A DNA stretch of 64,000 bases, taken from NCBI GenBank assembly GCA_017620015.1, contig JAFZRE010000032.1, forward strand, positions 119,009-183,008. Direction: 5' to 3'. The position numbers and the translations under genes are program-made. This document shows positions 33,209 to 42,452 of this stretch, piece after piece (the first letter of the stretch is position 1; each line of letters opens with the position of its first letter). Origin of the DNA: Bacteroidales bacterium. GTDB taxonomy: Bacteria; Bacteroidota; Bacteroidia; Bacteroidales; ML635J-15. Below the pieces are notes generated by a model. It worked only from the letters and a program-made list of their open reading frames with translations. It searched no databases and was not told the DNA's origin.

Positions 33209-36200
33209 TTACTGTTCTTTTAGCTTGCTTTTCGCATTTTCCAGAATGAAGTGCAACCTGTTGAACACATTAGCCTCCGATGTGCCGGCGTCGAAGTCGA
33301 GGAACAGGAGGTTCATATCAGGATAAATCTGCTTGATTTTCTTTTCCATACCCTTGGAAATGATGTGGTTGGCTATGCATCCGAATGGCTGTAAACTTAC
33401 CACGCTGTTGATTCCGTTCTTGGCGTAGTTGGCGATTTCGGCAGGCAGAAGCCAGCCTTCGCCGAAGTTGGTGGCGGGATTTACAATCTTGGTGGCATCG
33501 TCGAAGGCCTCGAATAGGTTGTCGAACGGACGGTAGCTCGGGAAGCCTGCGCAAATCTTGTCGTACTTTCTTGCAAATCTTGCAATTAAGTTGTAAACCG
33601 TTGTGGTTACAAAGGCTGGCGTTTTGCTTGGCTTGATGTGGTATTTGCGGTTTACTGCATTGTTTACCAGTCCGTTGATAAAGAAATTATAAATCGAAGG
33701 TACTGCAACCTCAAAGCCTTGGTCGTTGAGCCAATCGACGACATACTTGTTGCTGAACGCATTGTATTTCAGGTATATTTCGCCAACGATGCCAATGGTC
33801 GGGTAGGTGCTTCCTTCGTTGATGTTCTCGCGGAATTCTGCAACGGCCTTCTTCAGAAGTCCCTGAAGTTTGTCGCCCTGCTTGTTTTCGATGTACGGGA
33901 AACTCATTTCGGTGTATTTGTCCCTGATTTTCCGAGCGATGCCTTTTGCCTTTTCCCTGATGACTGCACCCTGGTACAATTTCGAAAGACAGTCCGCATA
34001 CAGCATCGTGTTGAGTAGCAAGCCCATGTTTTTCGAAACATGAAGGTCGAACCCCGGCTGGTAGTTTATCTTGCTGCTGCCTGTCGCAACCGAAACTACT
34101 GGAATGTTCTCGAATCCAGCTGTCACCATTGCGTTCTTAATCAGCGACAAATAGTTGCTGGCGCGGCATTGTCCGCCTGTCTGCGTGATGGCTACGGCAA
34201 TGTCGTCGGGATTGAATTTTCCGCTTTCGAGAGCCATCATTATCGTGCCGATGACGATGGTGGCAGGGTAGCAGATGTCGTTGTTGGCGTATTTAAGCCC
34301 GTATTCGTTCGATTTTGGCGTTCCTTTTGGCAAGTTAAGCAGATTGTACCCCTTTGCCTTAAAAAAGGCTGGAATGAACTCGGAATAGCCTTCTGCGAAG
34401 TACGGACCTATAATCAACCTGCGGCGGTCTTCTTCCATAAACGGCTTGGTTGTCACAAACTTGGTTTCCTTGCGGTGTCCATTGTTGAGCTTGAGGCTTT
34501 CGACGAGCGAACGGATACGCAGTCGCAACGAACCGATGTTGTTCACATCGTCAATCTTTAATATGGTGAGATTCTTGCCTTTACGGTTGAGAATGCTTCC
34601 CATTTCGTCGAGGATGAAGGCATCGGGACCGCAGCCGAACGAGGTGAGTTCGATAAACTGAACATTGTCGGGAGCGTTGGCAACATAGTGCGCCGCCTTG
34701 AAGATTCGCGTCGGGAAGCTCCACTGCGTGAGCGAGTGCAGTTCGTCGAAGATGTTTTCGTTGTCGAGGTACGAGACATTTTCGGTTACGACATCTATTC
34801 CCATTTCGGCAACTGCCTGTGACACTTTGTGTTGTATGAGCGGGTCGATGTGGTAGGGACGGCCGGCAAGGACGATAACCATCCTGCCGTCGCGATTGGC
34901 TTTTTCGATTACCTCGGCGGTGCGCTCTGTGAGGCGTGCGCGGAAGTTTGCCTGTGCTTCAATGGCATTTTCGATGGCTTTGCGACGCATCTTCTTGTCA
35001 AAGCCAAGCGACTTCAAATAGGCATTGCACGACTTCCAAAGCAACTCATCATTACTAAATGTAATTATTGGATTGTCAAATCGTATGCCGTATTTATTTT
35101 CAGTATCGATTGAACTTTTTATTACATCGCCGTAACCGCTCACGATGGGGCAGTTGTAGCTGTTGTTCGACTTCTCATCGTCCTTTACTTCGAGTACGAT
35201 GTAGGGGTAGAAAATGAAATCGACTTTCTTGTTGACAAGGTCGAGAATATGTCCGTTCATCAGTTTCGCTGGGAAGCAGATGTTGTCGGACATAATCGAC
35301 TTAACGCCAGGCTCGTAGAGCTTGTTTGTCGAGTCGCCAGACAATACGACTTCGTATCCCAAGGTGCTGAACATCGCCTGCCAGAACTGGAAATTCTCGT
35401 ACATTCCCAAGGCACGCGGCAGGCCGACTTTTTTCCCGTTCTTAGCTGTTGAGTATTCGTGCTTTTCAAACAACATGTCGTCCTTTTCGGCGTGCAGGTT
35501 AATGCCTTTTGCCGTGCTTTCGGACCTGTTGGAGAAGACTTTCTCGCAGTTGTTGCCTGCGTAGAACGAATTGCCGTTCTCGAACTTGAAAATGTTCACA
35601 GTGCATTGGTTTTCACAGCCTTTGCAGTTTACAATCGACGACTTGTATTCGTTGAACTTGATAAGTTCCGAAATGCTGGTCTCGTTGTGGCAATCGGTTG
35701 ATTTTCCGTATATTGCAGCACCAAAGGCTCCCATAAGTTCGGGAATGTCGGAGAAGAAGACATTTTTGCCTGTTAGTACTTCCAACGCTTTGACGATGGA
35801 GAGGTTCTTCATTGTTCCGCCCTGAACGACAATGTTGTCGCCAAGTTCGTTCAAGTTCTTTAGTTTCAGTACCTTGAACAGACAATTCTTGATGACGGAG
35901 TAGGAGAAACCTGCTGCAATGTTCTCTATGGAAGTGCCTTCGCGAAGCGACTGCTTTACCTTTGAGTTCATAAACACGGTGCAGCGTGTGCCGAGGTCGT
36001 ATGGCTGGTCGGCAGTGCACGCCATGCGTGCAAATTCGGCAACCGGATAGTTTAGCATATTGGCATAAGTCTCTATGAACGAGCCACATCCCGACGAACA
36101 AGCCTCGTTGATTTCGATGCGCTTTATGCTGCCGTTGTCGATAAATATGGCTTTCATGTCCTGTCCGCCTATGTCGAGTACGAACGAAACCTCTGGACAA

Positions 36201-37462
36201 ACCTCTCTTGCGGCAATGTAATGTGCCATGGTTTCGACAATTCCGTTGTTTAGGTTAAAGGCTTTCTTTAACAGGTTTTCACCGTAGCCCGTTGCAGTAC
36301 TGCTGACTATGCTAATTTTTATATTCTTCTCTTTTTCAAATTGTTGTAGTGCTTCCATGCTTTCTACGAAGGTACGGAAGCTGTTGCCGTTGTTGCGACG
36401 GTAATCCTTGTATATTATGTTGAGGTTGTCGTCGATGAGAACGACTTTTGTCGTCGTGGAGCCTGAGTCAACGCCAAGGTGACATCTGATTTCTGTACCT
36501 TCGGTCGGCACTATGCTTTTAAGCGAGAATTTCTGCCTTTCAGTTTTCCAACTTTGGAATTCTTCTTCCGAATCGAATAATTTTTTTAATACATTACCAT
36601 TTGATTTTGAGGAAGAAGTGTGCTTTTTGTTTAAGTTTTGAATTAAGTCAGAAATAGAGCTTGGTGCTTCATTGTACTTCTTTGCGAGGAAGGCGCAACC
36701 CAATGCTGGGAATAGTTCTGTATTCTCTGGAATTATACAATCTTCGTCGTTGATTTTTAGAATATTAACGAAGCTCTCTTTAAGTTGTGGTATAAACTTG
36801 AACGGACCACCGCAGAAAAGTATTGGCGGTACTATGTCGGTTCCGCGGGCAAGCGACGATGTCACCTGCATTGCCACCGAGTTGAGCACCGAAGCGGCAA
36901 TGTCCTGTTTGCTGGTGTTTCGGCTTATAAGGTTCTGTATGTCAGTCTTCGAGAATACTCCGCAGCGTGAAGCTATGGGGTAGATTGTCTTGTGGTCTGC
37001 GGCTAACTGATTGAGTTCTATCGGTTCTATGCCAAGCAGGGTGGCCGTCTGGTCGATGAATGCTCCTGTTCCACCTGCGCACGAACCGTTCATGCGGATG
37101 TCGGGAGTTTTGCCTGGCTGGAGGAAAATCATCTTGCTGTCCTCGCCGCCAATATCGACGAAAGTGCGTACCTGCGGATATTTTTCCTTAATCCATTCGG
37201 TGGAGGCGATGACTTCCTGCACGAACCTTGTGCCTATTTTTTCTGCGTAACCCATTCCTACAGAACCAGTTATTACGGTGCTTGCGTTTATGTCGCCAAG
37301 TTTTTCTGTTACTTTTGCGAGCGTTTCCGACAGCGTATCGACCACATTGGCGTTGTGGCGCCTGTATTCCGAGAACAGAATGTTGTCGTCGCAATCGAGG
37401 ACTATGGTTTTTACAGTTGTTGAACCGATGTCAATTCCGAGCCTATATGATTGATTTTCCAT
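33209..37462 (-). CDS. Giant acyl-CoA dehydratase activase (BadF/HgdC-HgdB-like fusion)
   Basis: At 1417 residues this is a multi-domain member of the 2-hydroxyacyl-CoA dehydratase activator family. Two ASKHA ATPase domains begin YRLGIDIGSTTVKT and CHLGVDSGSTTTKV. The cluster cysteines are seen in NGSCAGGTGAFID and EACSSGCGSFIE, and a further CKGCENQC segment precedes DUF2229 and HgdB-like parts. In the known family the activase uses ATP to drive low-potential electrons into a dehydratase or reductase. Here all parts lie on one chain. The tetR gene ends 3 nt upstream, and the next gene is a B12 radical SAM protein, so the unit may reduce a corrinoid or a difficult substrate; that is inference. 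Confidence 0.88.
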   Translation of the reverse strand: MENQSYRLGIDIGSTTVKTIVLDCDDNILFSEYRRHNANVVDTLSETLAKVTEKLGDINASTVITGSVGMGYAEKIGTRFVQEVIASTEWIKEKYPQVRTFVDIGGEDSKMIFLQPGKTPDIRMNGSCAGGTGAFIDQTATLLGIEPIELNQLAADHKTIYPIASRCGVFSKTDIQNLISRNTSKQDIAASVLNSVAMQVTSSLARGTDIVPPILFCGGPFKFIPQLKESFVNILKINDEDCIIPENTELFPALGCAFLAKKYNEAPSSISDLIQNLNKKHTSSSKSNGNVLKKLFDSEEEFQSWKTERQKFSLKSIVPTEGTEIRCHLGVDSGSTTTKVVLIDDNLNIIYKDYRRNNGNSFRTFVESMEALQQFEKEKNIKISIVSSTATGYGENLLKKAFNLNNGIVETMAHYIAAREVCPEVSFVLDIGGQDMKAIFIDNGSIKRIEINEACSSGCGSFIETYANMLNYPVAEFARMACTADQPYDLGTRCTVFMNSKVKQSLREGTSIENIAAGFSYSVIKNCLFKVLKLKNLNELGDNIVVQGGTMKNLSIVKALEVLTGKNVFFSDIPELMGAFGAAIYGKSTDCHNETSISELIKFNEYKSSIVNCKGCENQCTVNIFKFENGNSFYAGNNCEKVFSNRSESTAKGINLHAEKDDMLFEKHEYSTAKNGKKVGLPRALGMYENFQFWQAMFSTLGYEVVLSGDSTNKLYEPGVKSIMSDNICFPAKLMNGHILDLVNKKVDFIFYPYIVLEVKDDEKSNNSYNCPIVSGYGDVIKSSIDTENKYGIRFDNPIITFSNDELLWKSCNAYLKSLGFDKKMRRKAIENAIEAQANFRARLTERTAEVIEKANRDGRMVIVLAGRPYHIDPLIQHKVSQAVAEMGIDVVTENVSYLDNENIFDELHSLTQWSFPTRIFKAAHYVANAPDNVQFIELTSFGCGPDAFILDEMGSILNRKGKNLTILKIDDVNNIGSLRLRIRSLVESLKLNNGHRKETKFVTTKPFMEEDRRRLIIGPYFAEGYSEFIPAFFKAKGYNLLNLPKGTPKSNEYGLKYANNDICYPATIVIGTIMMALESGKFNPDDIAVAITQTGGQCRASNYLSLIKNAMVTAGFENIPVVSVATGSSKINYQPGFDLHVSKNMGLLLNTMLYADCLSKLYQGAVIREKAKGIARKIRDKYTEMSFPYIENKQGDKLQGLLKKAVAEFRENINEGSTYPTIGIVGEIYLKYNAFSNKYVVDWLNDQGFEVAVPSIYNFFINGLVNNAVNRKYHIKPSKTPAFVTTTVYNLIARFARKYDKICAGFPSYRPFDNLFEAFDDATKIVNPATNFGEGWLLPAEIANYAKNGINSVVSLQPFGCIANHIISKGMEKKIKQIYPDMNLLFLDFDAGTSEANVFNRLHFILENAKSKLKEQ

Positions 37463-37465
37463 GCT

Positions 37466-38143
37466 TTACTTGTTTTTAGGTCTTAAGCTGCACATTATTG
37501 TCTCTACCACTTCGTGCTTGCGTTGCTGCAACAGCTCGGCAATTTCTTCGTCGTCGAAGTTGAACTGGCTTTCGAGGAGCGGAAGCATAAAGAATATTAT
37601 TATGTTCATTGACACTATGTTGATTAGCAGGTCGAGGGTGGAGATGGGGCGGATGTTGCCTTTCTGGATTTCTTCCTGCAGTTCGTGGTCGAAGCGACGG
37701 TATATTTCAAGGTTCTTGTTGTAAATGTTTTTGACAAGTGCGCTACGGCGTTCTTCGTTAAGTATCAGTTCGTTGACTATCAAAAACGGAATCTGCCTGT
37801 TCTCTATCAGCAGGTCGAAGTGCGCCTCGATTTTCTTGCGTAGCCTTGTGGTGAACGGCTCGTCGCTGTCGTCGAAGGTTGTGAAAATGTAGAGGAACTT
37901 AGTGAATTTCGCTTGAAAAATCTGCTGGAATAGGTTTTCTTTAGTGCGAAAATAGTAGTGTACGAGAGCCTGATTACATCCCGCTTTCTTTGCTATGTCG
38001 GTGGTACTCACCAGCGAAAAGCCCTTTTCGAGGAACAGTTCTTCGGCGCATTGCAGAATCTGCTGTTCCATGTTGTTGTTGAGCTTCGCTCCCTGAGCTT
38101 GTCGAAGGGTCGAAACGTTATTGTCCTTGTTCATTTTTTGCAT
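37466..38143 (-). CDS. TetR-family repressor, start region altered by palindromic repeat
   Basis: The helix-turn-helix STTDIAKKAGCNQALVHYYF follows ILQCAEELFLEKGF as in TetR/AcrR proteins, with a helical ligand domain behind. The -7 box at 38157-38165 (minus) excludes the longest open frame, leaving starts at 38143, 38134 or 38071. The stretch LRQAQGAKLNNN between the first two and the last comes from a palindromic repeat (38087-38110), so MEQQ at 38071 may be the ancestral start. The gene is directly upstream of the giant activase and probably represses this operon. Confidence 0.85.
   Translation of the reverse strand: MQKMNKDNNVSTLRQAQGAKLNNNMEQQILQCAEELFLEKGFSLVSTTDIAKKAGCNQALVHYYFRTKENLFQQIFQAKFTKFLYIFTTFDDSDEPFTTRLRKKIEAHFDLLIENRQIPFLIVNELILNEERRSALVKNIYNKNLEIYRRFDHELQEEIQKGNIRPISTLDLLINIVSMNIIIFFMLPLLESQFNFDDEEIAELLQQRKHEVVETIMCSLRPKNK
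38087..38110. repeat. Palindromic insert at the tetR 5' end
   Basis: CGCTCCCTGAGC-TTGTCGAAGGG, the same family as 15370-15392 in prmC. In TetR it encodes LRQAQGAK, if translated. Confidence 0.75.
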
Positions 38144-38156
38144 TTTAAAATTCGCC

Positions 38157-38165
38157 GCAAAACTA
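38157..38165 (-). promoter_or_regulatory. -7 box of the tetR operon
   Basis: TAGTTTTGC on the minus strand, 14 nt before the ATG at 38143; it decides the start choice for TetR. Confidence 0.55.
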
Positions 38166-38211
38166 ATAAATTTATTTAATAGAGTTATTAAATTGGATGA
38201 TGAATTTTTTT

Positions 38212-38245
38212 TGAAATGTTTTTTTGTGAAATTTATTACCTTTGC
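38212..38245 (+). promoter_or_regulatory. Promoter of yggS
   Basis: TTTG at 38212-38215, a 21-nt spacer and TACCTTTGC at 38237-38245. A degenerate low-complexity stretch of AGTCT/AGACT words (about 38265-38310) lies in the leader. Confidence 0.6.
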
Positions 38246-38318
38246 AAAATACAAAGTATGTGCAGTCCATTGTAGTCTGTAAGACTGTTGGACTGCAAGA
38301 CTGTTAGACTTAATAGGT

Positions 38319-39005
38319 ATGGTAGAAATAGTACAAAATATCGAAGGAATAAGGTCGCGTCTGCCGATGTCGGTGGAACTGGTGGCCGTGTCGAAGACTC
38401 ATCCCGTGGAGTACATTGTTGAGGCGTACAGTTGCGGACAGAGGATATTTGGTGAAAACAAGGTGCAGGAAATGGACCAGAAGCACGAGGCTCTCAAGGA
38501 TTCCTGTCCCGACATAAAGTGGCATCTCATCGGTCACTTGCAGACCAACAAGGTGAAGTACATAACTTCGTATGTCGATATGATTCACAGCGTTGACAGC
38601 TTGAAGTTGCTTCAGGAAATCGACAAGCACGCCAAGAAGGACGTTCGTGTGATAAAATGCCTTTTCGAGATGCACATTGCCTCGGAGGAGACAAAGTTCG
38701 GTCTCGATAGGGACGAACTTGTGCAAATACTTGAGTCGCCAGAGTTCAAGTCGCTGCAAAATGTGAAGATTTGCGGACTTATGGGAATGGCTTCCAATAC
38801 CGACGACACCGAAAAGGTTCGTATGGAAATGCGTTCGCTCAAGGAGACTTTCGACTTCGTGAAGAAGAACTATTTTGCAAAGGATTTGGATTTCCGTGAG
38901 ATAAGCATGGGTATGAGCAGCGACTGGAAGATTGCCATTCAGGAGGGCTCTACTATGGTGAGGATTGGAAGTACCATATTTGGTAAGAGAAATTATAATG
39001 TCTAG
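38319..39005 (+). CDS. YggS-family PLP-binding protein
   Basis: This 228-residue alanine-racemase-fold protein carries VAVSKTHP with the PLP lysine at 26, FGENKVQEM, WHLIGHLQTNK and GLMGMAS, all YggS/PLPBP motifs. The family keeps pyridoxal phosphate balanced and has no known catalytic reaction. The length is typical. It is a single gene. Confidence 0.93.
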   Translation: MVEIVQNIEGIRSRLPMSVELVAVSKTHPVEYIVEAYSCGQRIFGENKVQEMDQKHEALKDSCPDIKWHLIGHLQTNKVKYITSYVDMIHSVDSLKLLQEIDKHAKKDVRVIKCLFEMHIASEETKFGLDRDELVQILESPEFKSLQNVKICGLMGMASNTDDTEKVRMEMRSLKETFDFVKKNYFAKDLDFREISMGMSSDWKIAIQEGSTMVRIGSTIFGKRNYNV

Positions 39006-39144
39006 TAGCTTAATCCGAGATATTTAAGAAGATGTTGGAATAACATCGTTTCAGGTAAATTTTGCAAAAAAATAATCCTACGACATTTTTTGTCGCATCT
39101 TTTCTATACATTTGCAGTTGAAAAAAAGTTCAAAAAGCAAGTGT

Positions 39145-40071
39145 ATGGATACTAAATCGCTAATAAACAATTATGTATGGCTGATTGACTTGATTCGACG
39201 CAGGGGTAAGGTTTCTTTTAAGGAAATAGACAAGGCTTGGCAACGTGCTGGTCGCGATGACGGCTTGGAACTTAGCAAGCGCACTTTCTTGCGTCACATC
39301 AACGATATTTCCGAAATCTTTGGCATTGACATAGAATGTGAGGGATATGGCGAATATCGCTATTTTATAACAAACGACGACAGTGAGTCGGATTCAACAA
39401 AGACATGGCTCCTAAACTCAATGTCGTTGCACAATTTTGTGTGCGAAAGCCAGCAGTTGAAAAAGCACATTCTGCTCGAAAATATTCCTTCAGGACAGAA
39501 ATTTCTCACAACCATTATCGAGGCAATCCGCGACCAGACCGTTCTTCATATCTGGCATCAAGGTTTTGGAAAGGACGAAAGCAATTTCGACATAAAGCCA
39601 ATATGTGTAAAATTGTTCCGACAACGATGGTATGTGTTTGCAAAGTCGCAGCTTGGAAACCGCGTGTATGCCCTCGACCGCATAAATAGGGTGGAACTAA
39701 CCGGCAAAAATTATACGCTTCCCAAGATTGAACCCGAGGAAGTGTTTGAAAACGTTGTGGGTGTAAGTGCGTTGGATGCGAAAATTGAGAAAGTCCGCAT
39801 AAAGGCATTCAAGGACAAGGAGCATGGTCGTGAGGATTGCTACCTGCGTTCGTTGCCACTGCATAAGTCGCAGAGGGAACTCACCGATTTGTCAACTGAC
39901 GAATATGCTGTGTTTGAGTACGATATGAAGGTCAGCTTTGAGTTGGTACAGGAACTTTTGCACCACATGGACAGCATCGAGGTTGTCGCGCCAAAATCGC
40001 TGCGCAACGAAATGAAACGTGTTATTGATGCAATGTCGGGCAGATACAAGAAAAGGCCAAAGCTCAAATAG
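39145..40071 (+). CDS. WYL-domain regulator, second
   Basis: The ATG at 39145 (MDTKSLINNYVWLID) gives 308 residues: an N-terminal HTH (LSKRTFLRHINDISEIF) and a WYL domain with PICVKLFRQRWYVFAKS and YALDRI, then a C-terminal extension. It resembles the 27640 regulator in layout but not closely in sequence. A -7 box TACATTTGC lies at 39107-39115. It stands alone; the target is unknown. Confidence 0.85.
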   Translation: MDTKSLINNYVWLIDLIRRRGKVSFKEIDKAWQRAGRDDGLELSKRTFLRHINDISEIFGIDIECEGYGEYRYFITNDDSESDSTKTWLLNSMSLHNFVCESQQLKKHILLENIPSGQKFLTTIIEAIRDQTVLHIWHQGFGKDESNFDIKPICVKLFRQRWYVFAKSQLGNRVYALDRINRVELTGKNYTLPKIEPEEVFENVVGVSALDAKIEKVRIKAFKDKEHGREDCYLRSLPLHKSQRELTDLSTDEYAVFEYDMKVSFELVQELLHHMDSIEVVAPKSLRNEMKRVIDAMSGRYKKRPKLK

Positions 40072-40098
40072 AAAATGCCAGATTTCTCCGGCATTTTC
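40071..40098. terminator. Bidirectional terminator
   Basis: A 9-bp perfect stem GAAAATGCC/GGCATTTTC with a 10-nt loop, between the convergent WYL and prolyl oligopeptidase genes. Confidence 0.8.
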
Positions 40099-40120
40099 TA
40101 ATTTATAATTATGGTATCAT

Positions 40121-42256
40121 TTAGTACTTTGGTTCTATTCCCATGTTGTAGAAAATGAACGAGTAGATGTCAACTACCTCGTTTATAGCCTTGTCGAGAG
40201 GCTTACCGCTTCCGTGGCCAGCATTGCTTTCGATGCGGATAAGGTGCGGTTTGTTGCCGATTTCGCTGTTTTGCAGGGTGGCTGCATACTTGAACGAGTG
40301 TGCAGGCACAACTCTGTCGTCGTGGTCGGCGGTGGTGACGAGAATTGCTGGGTATTCTACGCCATTCTTAATCGAATGCAACGGCGAATATTTATATATG
40401 TATTCAAACATTTCCTTGCTGTCCTCGCTTGTGCCGTAGTCAACAGCCCAGTATCTGCCGATAGTGAACTTGTGGTAGCGGAGCATATCCATAACGCCAA
40501 CCTGAGGAATTGCCACTGCAAACAGGTCGGGACGCTGGTTTACAACTGCGCCTACAAGCAAACCGCCGTTAGAACCGCCCTGGATAGCAAGTTTCTCCTT
40601 GCAGGTGTATTTCTCGCTGATGAGGAATTCGGCTGCAGCAATAAAGTCGTCAAAGACATTCTGCTTCTGCATCTTGGTTCCTGCTTCGTGCCAGGTCTTG
40701 CCATATTCGCCACCGCCACGGATGTTTGCAACTGCATAAACTCCGCCTTGTTCTAGCCAAGCAATGCGAGTAGCGCTGAAACTTGGTGTGAGCGAAATGT
40801 TGAAACCTCCGTATCCGTAGAGCAGGGTGGGGTTGTTGCCGTCAAGTGCGATGTCCTTCTTGTGTGTGAGGAAAATCGGAACTTTCGTACCGTCCTTCGA
40901 GGTGTAGAACTTCTGCTCGGTGACATATTCGTCGGCGTTGAACTTGATTTCGGAGTTCTTGTAAAGTTCCGACTTGTTGTTTGTGATGTCGTACTTGTAG
41001 ATTGCGGCAGGAGTAGTGTAGGATGTCACGGTGTAGAAAGTTTCGGTATCTTCGGTGTCGCCGCTGAATCCGCCGATTGTTCCAATCATATCGTTGTCGA
41101 GGTTGCTGATGAAGTGGCCTTCCTCGTCGAATATGCGGATTACCGAGTGAGCATCCTTGGTATAGTTGGCAATAAGCTTCTTGCCGATGTGGCTGACGCC
41201 AGTAAGTACGCCTGCGTCAGACTTTGGAATAAGGTCTAACCATTTTGCTGGAGTCGGGTTGTCGAGGAAAATCTTGATAACCTTGTATTCTGGAGCAAAA
41301 TAGTTGGTCATAACGATGAAATTGCCGTCGATTTCGTCGATTACAGCGTAGTCGCTGTCGAAATTATCTACGAGCTTTACAAATTCCGAATTTGCCTTGT
41401 TCAAGTCTTTGTAAAACAGGCAGTTGCCCGAAGTTGATTCGCTGCCATATATAATAAGGTACCTCTTGTTTATGACATCAGCGGTGAAACTGATATTTGG
41501 GTTATCCTTATCTTCGTAAGCAAGCTGGTCTTCATTCTGCTCTGTGCCAACCTTGTGATAGTAGAGCTGGCCGTTTTCGTTTACGCCCGATAGTTCGTTG
41601 GTTGGTTCTGGGAAACGGCTATAGAAGAATCCGTCGTCCTTCCAAGCTATGCTGGTAAATTTAACCCACATAAGGTGGTCGTTGAGGGTTTCGCCAGTTT
41701 CGATGTTCTTGACGAAAATTTCCTCCCAGTCGCTACCGTTACGCGAAATTGCGTAGCCTAGGTAGTTCCCGTTATCCGAAATGCCAAGGTTCGACAGTGC
41801 TACAGTGCCGTCATCCGACAGCTTGTTGGGGTCGAGGAGTTCAACGGCTTCACCGTCGAGCGAGTTCTTGTAGTACAGAACGCTTTGGTTCTGAAGACCG
41901 TCGTTGCGGTAGAAGAAGTAGCGGCTGCCTTTCTTCGATGGAGCGCTTTCCTTCGGGTAGTTCATTATTTCCTGAAGGCGATTCTTCATCTTGTCGCGGT
42001 ACGAAATCTTTGCAAGGTAGTTGTTTGTGACTTCGTTCTGCGCCTTTACCCAGTTGGCTGTTTCGTCCGAAAAGTCGTCCTCGAGCCAGCGGTACGGGTC
42101 TGCTACGGCTGTCCCGAAATAGTTGTCAACGGTGTCGCACTTTTTTGTCTCGGGGTACTTCAGCGGTTCTTCCCCGTTAGTTTTTGTCTCATTGTTGCAC
42201 GATGATAACATAATCAATACGTTTAAGGCTAAAATGCCGATACAATATTTCTTCAT
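40121..42256 (-). CDS. Prolyl oligopeptidase (S9A)
   Basis: This 711-residue protein has a lipoprotein-type signal (LIMLSSC lipobox near residue 20), a seven-bladed beta-propeller region, and a C-terminal alpha/beta-hydrolase domain with QGGSNGG (catalytic Ser), DHDDRVVP (Asp) and NAGHGSG (His). It cuts short peptides after proline; the lipobox places it in the periplasm or on the membrane. Length and motifs are complete. Confidence 0.95.
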   Translation of the reverse strand: MKKYCIGILALNVLIMLSSCNNETKTNGEEPLKYPETKKCDTVDNYFGTAVADPYRWLEDDFSDETANWVKAQNEVTNNYLAKISYRDKMKNRLQEIMNYPKESAPSKKGSRYFFYRNDGLQNQSVLYYKNSLDGEAVELLDPNKLSDDGTVALSNLGISDNGNYLGYAISRNGSDWEEIFVKNIETGETLNDHLMWVKFTSIAWKDDGFFYSRFPEPTNELSGVNENGQLYYHKVGTEQNEDQLAYEDKDNPNISFTADVINKRYLIIYGSESTSGNCLFYKDLNKANSEFVKLVDNFDSDYAVIDEIDGNFIVMTNYFAPEYKVIKIFLDNPTPAKWLDLIPKSDAGVLTGVSHIGKKLIANYTKDAHSVIRIFDEEGHFISNLDNDMIGTIGGFSGDTEDTETFYTVTSYTTPAAIYKYDITNNKSELYKNSEIKFNADEYVTEQKFYTSKDGTKVPIFLTHKKDIALDGNNPTLLYGYGGFNISLTPSFSATRIAWLEQGGVYAVANIRGGGEYGKTWHEAGTKMQKQNVFDDFIAAAEFLISEKYTCKEKLAIQGGSNGGLLVGAVVNQRPDLFAVAIPQVGVMDMLRYHKFTIGRYWAVDYGTSEDSKEMFEYIYKYSPLHSIKNGVEYPAILVTTADHDDRVVPAHSFKYAATLQNSEIGNKPHLIRIESNAGHGSGKPLDKAINEVVDIYSFIFYNMGIEPKY

Positions 42257-42278
42257 TGTGTATGAATTTTAATTTTCT

Positions 42279-42287
42279 GCAAAATTA
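42279..42287 (-). promoter_or_regulatory. -7 box of the prolyl oligopeptidase gene
   Basis: TAATTTTGC on the minus strand, 22 nt before the ATG. Confidence 0.55.
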
Positions 42288-42424
42288 CTCAATGCGACGA
42301 TTGTTTAGGTTGCAAAATACTAAAAGAATGGTTAAAATTTTGAAAGTGAATGTGTATAAAAGGATTGACACGTTAAGTTTAGTTCATACCATTTTTTTCT
42401 TTTTCCCATTCCAATTAAAATTTC

Positions 42425-42433
42425 TAAATTTGC
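42425..42433 (+). promoter_or_regulatory. -7 box of rfbB
   Basis: TAAATTTGC, 19 nt before the ATG at 42453. Confidence 0.6.
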
Positions 42434-42452
42434 CCTCTAAAAATTCTAATAG

